Source: Acholeplasmatales bacterium (GTDB lineage Bacteria > Bacillota_I > Bacilli_A > Acholeplasmatales > Anaeroplasmataceae). Taken from it: 5,167 nucleotides of DNA. Location: NCBI GenBank assembly GCA_024681175.1, contig JAILBI010000202.1:1-5167 (forward strand), given 5' to 3'. Position 1 is the stretch's first letter, and the number at the start of each line of letters is the position of its first letter. Under the pieces are notes generated by a model. It ran no database searches. It was not told where the DNA came from and worked only from the letters and a program-made list of their open reading frames with translations. This document shows, piece after piece, positions 1 through 5,167 of this stretch. The position numbers and the translations under genes were made by a program.

Positions 1-489
1 GATAGATACTATTAATAATTCATTATTAGACATAGATGATAATAAATTATTTACTTTATTAAAATATTTAGTTGCATTAGCTAAATCCTTAATTGAAATA
101 TAATAGATGAAGGCTATTATATCTGATGCATATGATTTTAATGCTTTTGATTCATTAAATATGATTTTAATATCTTCATATTCTTCATATAAATATGATT
201 TTATTAATTTTAATAAATTTCGTTCAACGTTATTAATTGCTTTTAAGGTTTTATTATCAATATCTAATTTATTGCATATTTCATTAACACAATATTCATT
301 AGGTACTATTTTATTATTTTCCACCTTACATAAATAACTCATTGAGCAAATGTTTCTTGACACATTATAAAGCGTCATCTCTAGATCAAATCTTCTATTT
401 TTGACTTCTAAGCCAAAAACATGAGAATGATCATAATAATTATTAATTCTTTTTCTAATTTCTAAAATTGTCTTATTGTTATTAGCCAT
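1..489 (-). CDS. XRE-like helix-turn-helix transcriptional regulator, 3' end cut by window edge
   Basis: The frame is open from ATG at 489 to the left edge (163 codons, no stop), so the C-terminus is missing. Residues about 26-78 read like a degenerate XRE/Cro-type HTH: residues 44-60 carry S-x-x-I-C-S-M-S-Y-L-C-K-V-E-N-N-K, matching the family pattern S-x-S-Y-L-S-K-I-E-N-G-K, followed by I-V-P-N and a helix ending K-L-D-I. Residues 82-163 look all-helical and rich in Lys, Asn, Leu and Tyr, which would fit a TPR-like sensor domain as in Rgg/PlcR-type regulators, but no TPR consensus is clear. A ribosome site AAGGAG at 504-499, 9 nt before ATG 489, decides the start; an in-frame ATG at 510 lies upstream of that site. 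The gene follows the nth terminator and so is its own transcription unit. The coding call is firm because the frame has bacterial-like composition and a good ribosome site. The HTH family call is moderate, and the target is unknown. No pheromone peptide gene is visible beside it. Confidence 0.72.
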   Translation of the reverse strand, partial: MANNNKTILEIRKRINNYYDHSHVFGLEVKNRRFDLEMTLYNVSRNICSMSYLCKVENNKIVPNEYCVNEICNKLDIDNKTLKAINNVERNLLKLIKSYLYEEYEDIKIIFNESKALKSYASDIIAFIYYISIKDLANATKYFNKVNNLLSSMSNNELLIVSI

Positions 490-498
490 TATTATATT

Positions 499-504
499 CT
501 CCTT
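499..504 (-). promoter_or_regulatory. Ribosome binding site of the XRE-like gene
   Basis: AAGGAG on the minus strand lies 9 nt before ATG 489. It decides between ATG 489 and the in-frame ATG 510, whose reading would place this site inside the coding sequence. Confidence 0.7.
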
Positions 505-505
505 T

Positions 506-539
506 TTCATATTCTATATTCATTTGTATTGAATATGAA
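506..539. repeat. Perfect 9-bp inverted repeat over the regulator promoter; candidate operator
   Basis: The arms TTCATATTC (506-514) and GAATATGAA (531-539) are perfect reverse complements separated by 16 bp, with centres 25 bp apart. Read on the minus strand, one arm contains the predicted -35 hexamer and the other overlaps the -10. This geometry suits a dimeric DNA-binding protein, most simply the XRE-like product acting on its own gene. The repeat itself is seen in the sequence; the operator role is inferred. The arms are AT-rich (2 of 9 pairs are G:C), so chance or simple composition cannot be excluded. Confidence 0.5.
511..539 (-). promoter_or_regulatory. Predicted sigma-A promoter of the XRE-like gene
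   Basis: On the minus strand, TTCATA (539-534, 4 of 6 to TTGACA), a 17-bp spacer and TAGAAT (516-511, 5 of 6 to TATAAT) precede the gene. Oligo-T tracts lie upstream of the -35. The expected start near 504-505 would leave a leader of only about 15 nt with the ribosome site at its very 5' end, which is tight and lowers confidence. No better pair was seen between the nth terminator and the start codon. Confidence 0.42.
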
Positions 540-581
540 GAAAAAGCGTGTTTGAGAAAAAAGCCTCTTTAGAATCGGATT

Positions 582-615
582 AAAAAAAGGTCTTGAGCTA
601 ACTTCAAGACCTTTT
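582..615 (-). terminator. Intrinsic terminator of the plsX-rnc-dnaD-nth unit
   Basis: On the minus strand a perfect 12-bp stem, AAAAGGTCTTGA (615-604) with TCAAGACCTTTT (596-585), encloses a 7-nt loop (603-597). A run of seven T at 588-582 overlaps the end of the stem. The ascending arm is exactly the last three sense codons (Lys-Arg-Ser) and the TGA stop of nth. The structure separates the housekeeping unit from the regulator gene. The plus-strand reading also ends in four T, so weak bidirectional activity is possible, but no plus-strand gene is apparent there. Confidence 0.9.
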
Positions 616-1233
616 ATACTTACAATCTAAACTAATTGGGCAATTTTCACACATGGGATTTTGGCTTTTACAGTAATATCTAGAGAATAATACAAATAAA
701 TGATGTGATAATATCCACTTATCCTTAGGGATATATTTCATTAATGATTTTTCTGATTCAAGTAATGATGCGTCTTTATTTACAAATCCTAATCTTATTG
801 AAAAGCGATATACGTGTGTATCAACAGGAATTTTAGGAATTTTAAATGCTTCTATTAATATTACATTCATTACCTTTCTTCCGACGCCAGGAAGCGACAA
901 CAATTCTTTTTCTTCTTTGGGAATCACATCATTATATTTTTCATGTATTATTCTAGATGTGTTAATAATATTACTAGCTTTAGTCTTAGCAAGACCTAAA
1001 GGTAATATTATTTTGTAAACATCCTGATAATTTGCATTTCCAAGTGCTTCAAATGAATTATATTCATTAAAAAGCAAAGTAGATATTTCATTTACTCTTT
1101 TATCTGTTGTTTGGGCAGATAAAATAACCATTATTACTAATTCATAATTATTATGGAAATTAAGTTCTGAATGTGGATTTGAAATAAAATTATCTAATTT
1201 GTTTATTATTTCTAATGCTTTATTTTTATTCAT
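604..1233 (-). CDS. nth: Endonuclease III (DNA glycosylase/AP lyase)
   Basis: This is a base-excision repair enzyme that removes oxidised pyrimidines and nicks the resulting abasic site by beta-elimination. The 209-residue protein lines up with E. coli Nth almost without gaps. It has the L-S-A-Q-T-T-D segment at 38-44, the helix-hairpin-helix L-P-G-V-G-R-K ending at Lys120 (Schiff-base nucleophile), and V-D-T-H with catalytic Asp138; both catalytic residues have the E. coli numbers. A 4Fe-4S ligand set Cys188-x6-Cys195-x2-Cys198-x5-Cys204 closes the protein. The usual H-G-R before the first cysteine is F-S-R here, a mild change. ATG 1233 fits the family N-terminus (E-L-N-F at about 24-27). 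The start overlaps the dnaD stop as TAATG. Only a weak GGA ribosome site lies about 11 nt upstream, with GAAGGA about 21 nt away, so translation probably depends on coupling to dnaD. The dnaD-nth pairing is as in Bacillus. Confidence 0.96.
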   Translation of the reverse strand: MNKNKALEIINKLDNFISNPHSELNFHNNYELVIMVILSAQTTDKRVNEISTLLFNEYNSFEALGNANYQDVYKIILPLGLAKTKASNIINTSRIIHEKYNDVIPKEEKELLSLPGVGRKVMNVILIEAFKIPKIPVDTHVYRFSIRLGFVNKDASLLESEKSLMKYIPKDKWILSHHLFVLFSRYYCKSQNPMCENCPISLDCKYKRS

Positions 1234-1838
1234 TATTTTATTTTATCCATAAAATCCTTCATAAGCTTATTTTCTTTTTTCTTATGAACCTTAGTTTCAG
1301 GTGAAATATTATCAAAAATGGCTTTAATTGTAATATTTCTTTTTTGATCAACTAAATAATTAACAGCTTTAGTAAAATGCTCATATTGATATTTATCATC
1401 TACTACTAAGCTTGTAACAATATCTATCTCCTTAGATGTTAATACACGATGCATTTCATTTTGTAGATAGAATATTATTTTTGATAATTCATCCTTTCCC
1501 TCATCTAACAAATCATTTTTAATAATTGCTTCTACTTTGTCAAAAAATCCATCAAATGAGACAAATTCTTCAACTAAATGATTTTCGTTTTCTGAAGTAT
1601 ATATTTGGTAAAAACCTTGTTCAAACAATTTAGATAATACCTTATCAGCTTCAGATGAAGATATTAATAAATCTTTACAAAATTCTTCTTGTGTTGCAGA
1701 TGTTTTCTTTGTTTTAAATATATCTAGGGCTTTAATTAAAACTATAGACATAATTGGAGATAATGATAATTTCTTTTGATTATCTACAATGAATTTTTGA
1801 TAATCAAAATATCCTAGTTCATATAATCTTTTAATCAT
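1233..1838 (-). CDS. dnaD: DnaD-family primosome / replication initiation protein
   Basis: DnaD acts in low-GC Gram-positive bacteria with DnaA, DnaB and DnaI in remodelling the origin and loading the replicative helicase. The 201-residue protein is shorter than Bacillus DnaD (about 230). Residues 1-90 look like the N-terminal winged-helix oligomerisation domain, with a short aliphatic L-Y-E-L-G-Y-F start. Residues about 118-178 match the DnaB_2/DDBH2 DNA-binding domain (F-Y-L-Q-N-E-M-H-R-V-L-T-S-K-E, then A-V-N-Y-L, then R-N-I-T-I-K-A-I-F). A Lys-rich tail follows (184-201). The family's Y-x3-I-x3-W motif appears as T170-I-K-A-I174-F-D-N-I178, so both aromatic residues are missing. The position just before nth, as in Bacillus, supports the call. 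The protein is divergent, and a DnaB/DnaD-like paralogue is the alternative. ATG 1838 overlaps the rnc stop by 1 nt (TAATG) and has a consensus ribosome site. Confidence 0.82.
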   Translation of the reverse strand: MIKRLYELGYFDYQKFIVDNQKKLSLSPIMSIVLIKALDIFKTKKTSATQEEFCKDLLISSSEADKVLSKLFEQGFYQIYTSENENHLVEEFVSFDGFFDKVEAIIKNDLLDEGKDELSKIIFYLQNEMHRVLTSKEIDIVTSLVVDDKYQYEHFTKAVNYLVDQKRNITIKAIFDNISPETKVHKKKENKLMKDFMDKIK

Positions 1839-2506
1839 TAATGGGCCTCCTTTTCTAAAGCATTTTTAGCCGCAGCCATTTCTGCTTCCTTTTTACTTTT
1901 TCCTTGACCCTGTCCCATTAAGATATCATCCATATAAACAACTGCTTCAAATAATTTATCATTTGCGGGTCCGAAATCTTTTATAATTTCATAACGAATT
2001 GATCTTTTTTCACTTTGAAGCTTTTCTTGTAAAATAGATTTATAATCCTTTCTTGATTCAACAATATCAAAATAAGGAATAAAGAATTTGTTAACAATTT
2101 TAAATGCTTCTTCAAATCCTGAATCTAAAAATATAGCACCTAAGACTGCTTCAAGTGCATCTGCAATAATTGCAGGACGCTTTCTTCCACCTGATTGCTC
2201 CTCACCTTTACCTAAGAAAAGATATTTAGATAAATTAATTTTTTCAGCATAAATTACTAAAGCCTCTTCTCTTACTGCATTGGCTCTTGTCTTAGTTAAT
2301 ACACCTTCATCAAGACCAATTGAATTATATAAATATTTACTCATACAAAGCTCTAATACGGCATCACCTAAAAATTCCATTCTTTCATTAAATTCTACAG
2401 AATGCTCATTACCATATGATGAATGAGTTAATGCAACCTTAATGTAATTTTTATTTTTAAATGTATAGCCTATTATTGCTTCAAATTCAGTAATATTATT
2501 CTTCAT
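1838..2506 (-). CDS. rnc: Ribonuclease III
   Basis: This double-strand-specific endoribonuclease works as a homodimer in the cytoplasm to process rRNA precursors and structured RNAs. I place the start at ATG 2506 (222 aa). A TTG at 2527 would add seven residues but has no properly spaced ribosome site, whereas ATG 2506 has GAAGAAGG 11 nt upstream and fits the family N-terminus just ahead of I-G-Y-x-F. The signature N-E-R-M-E-F-L-G-D-A-V-L holds Glu41, Glu44 and Asp48 (E. coli E38, E41, D45). The second acidic pair is Asp116 and Glu119 in A-D-A-L-E-A. The catalytic domain runs to about 145 and a double-stranded RNA-binding domain covers about 155-220 (G-Q-G-x-G-K-S-K-K-x-A-E then A-A-A-K-x-A-L). 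The usual G-P-x-H of that domain reads G-P-A-N (Asn182). The gene overlaps plsX by 11 nt and dnaD by 1 nt. smc and ftsY, common followers of rnc in Bacillota, are absent. Confidence 0.96.
   Translation of the reverse strand: MKNNITEFEAIIGYTFKNKNYIKVALTHSSYGNEHSVEFNERMEFLGDAVLELCMSKYLYNSIGLDEGVLTKTRANAVREEALVIYAEKINLSKYLFLGKGEEQSGGRKRPAIIADALEAVLGAIFLDSGFEEAFKIVNKFFIPYFDIVESRKDYKSILQEKLQSEKRSIRYEIIKDFGPANDKLFEAVVYMDDILMGQGQGKSKKEAEMAAAKNALEKEAH
1846..1852 (-). promoter_or_regulatory. Consensus ribosome binding site of dnaD inside the end of rnc
   Basis: AAGGAGG on the minus strand (1852-1846) lies 7 nt before ATG 1838, an ideal distance. It is embedded in the last codons of rnc. It is the strongest such site in the window, so dnaD can be initiated independently even though its start overlaps the rnc stop. 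Confidence 0.85.
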
Positions 2507-3533
2507 TACTATTTTGACCTTCTTCAACCTTTAAATTCGCTTTAAGCTCTGAAATTCTTGTTTGAGCTTTTTTAATAATATCTGTTTTTACCATCATTTC
2601 GGCTTGCTTTATAGCCATTGCGATAGCATGTGGATCTGATGATCCATGAGCTTTAATACAAGGAGAACCAACACCTAAAATCATGGCTCCACCTACCTCT
2701 GAGGAATCCATACGCTTTGCGAAGCGTTTTAAATTCTTTCTCATAAATAGATAACCAAATTTACCACCAAATGATGATTTAATTTCTTGCTTTAGGATTC
2801 TTCCCATTATTTTGGCAGTACCCTCAGAAGCCTTTAATAAAATATTTCCACCATATCCTTCTGTAACAATAATATCGCATGGTGAATCAAGGGCTTGATT
2901 AGCCTCTACATTACCATAGAAATTAATGTCCTTTAATTCATGTAAATATTCATAAGCTTCTTTATCTAATTGTCTTCCCTTGCCAGGCTCGCTACCAATA
3001 TTTAAATAGCCGACACTTGGATTTTTCTTTTGGAATAATTCTTCCATTATAACACTTGCGAATATTGCAAATTCACCAAAATGTTCTTTTTTCAATTCTA
3101 CATTTGCACCAACATCTAATAATAACCTTGGCTTACAATCAAAATTTGGAATTATAGGACAAAGAGCAACACGTTCCATTTCCGGTATTCTTTTTATTAT
3201 TATATGTGCAGCCATTACAACAGCTTGAGTAGGTCCTGAAGTTACAACAGCATCAATCTCCTTATCCTTACTAGCCTGCATAGCTAATACTAAAGATGTA
3301 TTTTTCCCTCTTCTTACAGCTCTAAATGGATCTTCCTCACCCATTGAAATTGTTTCTTTTGTATTGACAATAGTTATTCTTTCTTGATTATCAAGTAATG
3401 GCTTAATTTTTTCTTCATCCCCGTATAAAACTATTTCAATATCTTTTGAATTTCTAACTGCTTCAATTGCGCCAGGAACTGTTGATGCAACGCCAAAATC
3501 TCCCCCATTTGCGTCGACTCCAATCTTTATCAT
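2496..3533 (-). CDS. plsX: Phosphate acyltransferase PlsX (acyl-ACP:phosphate transacylase)
   Basis: PlsX makes acyl-phosphate from acyl-ACP and phosphate; PlsY then uses it to acylate glycerol-3-phosphate, the first step of phospholipid synthesis at the membrane. The 345-residue length is normal. Family landmarks: V-D-A-N-G-G-D-F-G at 6-14 (usually D-A/V-M-G-G-D), L-D-V-G-A-N at 139-144, N-P-S-V-G-Y-L-N-I-G at 171-180, F-Y-G-N-V-E at 205-210, E-G-Y-G-G-N at 225-230 (usually D-G-F-x-G-N), G-G-A-M-I-L-G-V at 281-288 and H-G-S-S at 296-299. The usual S-A-G-N-T-G-A loop is T-S-G-P-T-Q-A (98-104), and the following R-P is R-V (121-122). The protein is therefore recognisable but divergent. ATG 3533 has AGGAG 10 nt upstream. 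The gene opens the transcription unit behind its own strong promoter and overlaps rnc. No FapR-type operator is seen. recG upstream is the usual neighbour. Confidence 0.92.
   Translation of the reverse strand: MIKIGVDANGGDFGVASTVPGAIEAVRNSKDIEIVLYGDEEKIKPLLDNQERITIVNTKETISMGEEDPFRAVRRGKNTSLVLAMQASKDKEIDAVVTSGPTQAVVMAAHIIIKRIPEMERVALCPIIPNFDCKPRLLLDVGANVELKKEHFGEFAIFASVIMEELFQKKNPSVGYLNIGSEPGKGRQLDKEAYEYLHELKDINFYGNVEANQALDSPCDIIVTEGYGGNILLKASEGTAKIMGRILKQEIKSSFGGKFGYLFMRKNLKRFAKRMDSSEVGGAMILGVGSPCIKAHGSSDPHAIAMAIKQAEMMVKTDIIKKAQTRISELKANLKVEEGQNSNEE
2518..2525 (-). promoter_or_regulatory. Ribosome binding site that sets the rnc start
   Basis: GAAGAAGG on the minus strand, within the last plsX codons, lies 11 nt before ATG 2506. 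It overlaps the coding region that would follow the alternative TTG start at 2527, which favours the ATG. Confidence 0.6.
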
Positions 3534-3568
3534 TTCAAATCATCTCCTAATCGATTTTTTATATAAAA

Positions 3569-3597
3569 ATTTTAACAAAATATATATATTCTGTCAA
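3569..3597 (-). promoter_or_regulatory. Strong sigma-A promoter driving plsX-rnc-dnaD-nth
   Basis: On the minus strand, a perfect -35 TTGACA (3597-3592), a 17-bp spacer and -10 TAAAAT (3574-3569, 5 of 6) are preceded by the extended -10 dinucleotide TG (3577-3576). The predicted start is near 3562, giving a leader of about 28 nt that contains AGGAG at 3548-3544. This is the best promoter in the window and lies in the only gap between housekeeping genes. The expected start falls within a 14-bp AT-only palindrome (3556-3569), which may be simple composition. No terminator hairpin for recG was seen in the gap, so read-through from recG may add to expression. Confidence 0.82.
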
Positions 3598-3608
3598 ATA
3601 CACTATAG

Positions 3609-5167
3609 CTAATTAAGTGATCCTTGATCCTTAATTGCTATTATTTCATCAAATATTTCACTTTTAATTTCATTATTTTTATATTTATAAAAATATTTTT
3701 CTCCATCCTCTTTTGCACAGGACCAAATATTCATATCATTTTCAAATGATGCATATTTTAAATTTTCAAAGCCACTTTGATTTGTCCCTAAAAAATCACC
3801 AGGCCCACGCTCTAAAAAGTCTTCATTTGCAATTTCAAATCCATCAGATAATTGCTCTAATTTATTTAATCTTATATTATCTATATCATTTGAAATTAAT
3901 GCACAATAGCTTTGCAAATTATTTCTTCCTACTCTTCCACGAAGCTGATGAATTTGAGTTAAGCCATAACGCTCGGCATCAAAAATCATAATAAGTGTTG
4001 CATCCTTAGAATCAACACCAACCTCTATTATAGTTGTCGATACTAATATATCTATATTATGATCTTTAAAATCTTGCATTATTTTTGCTTTCTCTATGTT
4101 TTTCATCTTTCCATGAAGCATTTGAATTCTTGCATTTGGTAATGCTTCAGTAAGCATATCATATGCTTCTTTAATACTTATTGCTTCAGAGCCATCTTCA
4201 ATATGTGGTGTTACTGCATAAATTTGATGGTTTAAATTTATTTCCTTTAACGCAAATTTAAATAAACCATTTATTTTATTATAAGGAATTATTTTAGTTT
4301 CAATTGTTAATCTATCCTTTGGCTTTTCATTAATTATTGAAATATCTAAATCACCAAATGATGTTAAGCCTAGCGTTCTTGGAATTGGTGTTGCAGTTAA
4401 ATATAATGCATCTAAATTTTTATATTTCTTTTTGATTTTTTCTCTTTGATTAACACCAAATTTATGCTGTTCATCAATGATGATTAAGCCTAAATTTTTA
4501 GATTGTATTTCATCACTTAAAAGTGAATGAGTACCAATTAAAACATCTATATTACCACTTTTAAAATCTTTTAATATTTTACTTCTTCCTTTTACTACAT
4601 TTGATGTTAATAATTCTACTTTAATATTTAAATGATTAAATGCATTTTTATATACATCAAATTCTTGATTTGCAAGAACCTCAAGTGGCACCATAACCAT
4701 TACTTGATATCCTGCCATTATTTCAACAAGTGAGGCAATAATTCCAACAATAGTTTTACCTGAGCCTACATCACCTTCAATTAATCTATTCATTGGAATA
4801 TTAGATTTAATATCATTTATAACATCATCTATTGCATCATTTTGACCTTTAGTTAAAATAAATGGTAATTTAGATTTAAAATCATTAATGTTTCTTTCAT
4901 CAATTATTCTTGGTTTTTTATAAATATTTCTTTCATATCTTAAGCGTTCAAGTCTAATAGAATACCAAAAAAATTCTTCATATTTTCTTCTTCTCATTAT
5001 CTGCTTAATATCTTCCTTATTTAAGGGATTATGAGATGAGTAAATATATTTTTTGATATCTAATAATTTATATTTATCAATTAATTCCTGTGGTAATGTT
5101 TCTTTAATATTAATGCCCATTAAAAATAAATTATTAATGGCATTTTTTATTACATAATCATAAACAT
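3609..5167 (-). CDS. recG: ATP-dependent DNA helicase RecG, N-terminus cut by window edge
   Basis: RecG is a superfamily 2 translocase that rewinds and regresses stalled replication forks and Holliday junctions. The frame stays open to the right edge, so the true start lies outside; ATG 5120 is only an internal Met. About 518 residues are visible of the usual 670-690, so most of the N-terminal wedge domain is missing. Counting from Met at 5120: the L-P-x-E-L and I-Y-S-S-H-N-P linker at 9-32; the Q motif at Gln93; Walker A G-D-V-G-S-G-K-T at 116-123; M-V-P-L-E-V-L-A at 143-150; D-E-Q-H at 216-219; T-A-T-P-I-P-R at 242-248; L-H-G-K-M at 335-339; S-T-T-I-I-E-V-G-V-D at 361-370; Q-L-R-G-R-V-G-R at 392-399; and the RecG-specific D-G-F-E-I-A-N then G-P-G-D-F-L-G-T-N-Q-S-G at 426-450. 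All helicase motifs look intact. TAG stop at 3611-3609. It lies upstream of plsX, as in Staphylococcus and Bacillus. Confidence 0.97.
   Translation of the reverse strand, partial: VYDYVIKNAINNLFLMGINIKETLPQELIDKYKLLDIKKYIYSSHNPLNKEDIKQIMRRRKYEEFFWYSIRLERLRYERNIYKKPRIIDERNINDFKSKLPFILTKGQNDAIDDVINDIKSNIPMNRLIEGDVGSGKTIVGIIASLVEIMAGYQVMVMVPLEVLANQEFDVYKNAFNHLNIKVELLTSNVVKGRSKILKDFKSGNIDVLIGTHSLLSDEIQSKNLGLIIIDEQHKFGVNQREKIKKKYKNLDALYLTATPIPRTLGLTSFGDLDISIINEKPKDRLTIETKIIPYNKINGLFKFALKEINLNHQIYAVTPHIEDGSEAISIKEAYDMLTEALPNARIQMLHGKMKNIEKAKIMQDFKDHNIDILVSTTIIEVGVDSKDATLIMIFDAERYGLTQIHQLRGRVGRNNLQSYCALISNDIDNIRLNKLEQLSDGFEIANEDFLERGPGDFLGTNQSGFENLKYASFENDMNIWSCAKEDGEKYFYKYKNNEIKSEIFDEIIAIKDQGSLN

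Noticed and set aside
107..337. Plus-strand open frame of 76 codons
   Set aside because: It lies antisense inside the XRE-like gene, has low-complexity composition and no ribosome binding site; it is a shadow of the minus-strand frame.
535..555. Tiny plus-strand frame ATG to TGA encoding six residues (M-K-K-K-R-V), considered as a peptide pheromone for the regulator
   Set aside because: It is far too short for a secreted pheromone precursor, lacks a hydrophobic segment and has no ribosome binding site.
537..564. Imperfect direct repeat of GA-rich 11-mers (gaagaaaaagc, gagaaaaaagc) upstream of the regulator promoter
   Set aside because: Two short low-complexity A-tracts in AT-rich DNA are likely by chance; at most they form an upstream promoter element.
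2507..2527. TTG at 2527 as the rnc start
   Set aside because: Its AAAGG sequence abuts the TTG with no spacing, while ATG 2506 has GAAGAAGG 11 nt upstream and matches the family N-terminus.
2631..2646. Palindrome TGGATC-TGAT-GATCCA
   Set aside because: It falls on the conserved H-G-S-S-D-P codons of plsX, so the coding constraint and chance explain it.
2712..2727. Perfect 6-bp hairpin (ACGCTT, loop TGCG, AAGCGT) followed by four T on the plus strand
   Set aside because: It is internal to plsX and encodes part of a basic Lys-Arg segment; the stem is short and points antisense with no gene to terminate.
3713..3991. Plus-strand open frame of 92 codons
   Set aside because: It lies antisense inside the conserved helicase C-terminal part of recG; the His-, Leu- and Tyr-rich translation resembles no protein.
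5120..5120. ATG at 5120 as the start of recG
   Set aside because: The frame continues without a stop to the window edge and the conserved LP-x-E-L linker normally follows a wedge domain of over 150 residues, so this Met is internal.
5112..5144. Imperfect inverted repeat (AATGCCCATTA with TAATGGCATT, one bulge)
   Set aside because: It lies within the open recG frame, the loop is AT-rich and long, and there is no T-run or other regulatory context.

Overview
The window is a very AT-rich stretch of bacterial chromosome. All five recognisable housekeeping genes, and one partial regulator gene, lie on the minus strand. Tryptophans in nth and recG are read from TGG, and nth ends in TGA followed two codons later by TAG, so the standard bacterial code applies and a UGA=Trp mycoplasma is unlikely. 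AT-richness, a consensus AAGGAGG ribosome binding site, a DnaD primosome protein and the recG-plsX-rnc order point to a low-GC Bacillota lineage. Erysipelotrichia, RF39-type uncultured Bacilli or Acholeplasma relatives are plausible, but the sequence alone does not fix the taxon.

Reading in the direction of transcription (right to left): recG enters from the right edge without its N-terminal wedge domain (5167-3609). A 75-bp gap (3534-3608) holds a near-consensus promoter with an extended -10. It drives a tightly packed unit plsX (3533-2496), rnc (2506-1838), dnaD (1838-1233) and nth (1233-604). The junctions overlap by 11, 1 and 1 nt, so translation is probably coupled. The unit closes with a strong intrinsic terminator (615-582) whose first stem arm is exactly the last four codons of nth. 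After a short intergenic stretch, a separate gene with its own ribosome binding site starts at 489 and runs off the left edge. It encodes a degenerate XRE-type helix-turn-helix protein, and its predicted promoter lies inside a perfect 9-bp inverted repeat.

The genes combine phospholipid synthesis (PlsX), RNA processing (RNase III), replication initiation (DnaD) and DNA repair (Nth, RecG). Known Bacillota clusters appear compressed and joined: recG-fapR-plsX-fabD-fabG-acpP-rnc-smc has lost everything between plsX and rnc, and the dnaD-nth pair, which sits elsewhere in Bacillus, follows rnc directly. I see no mobile element, CRISPR array, tRNA or rRNA, and no clear sign of a novel defence or metabolic system. 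The points most worth a second look are the palindrome over the regulator promoter, the divergent PlsX motifs, the rnc-dnaD junction, and the terminator built into the nth stop region.
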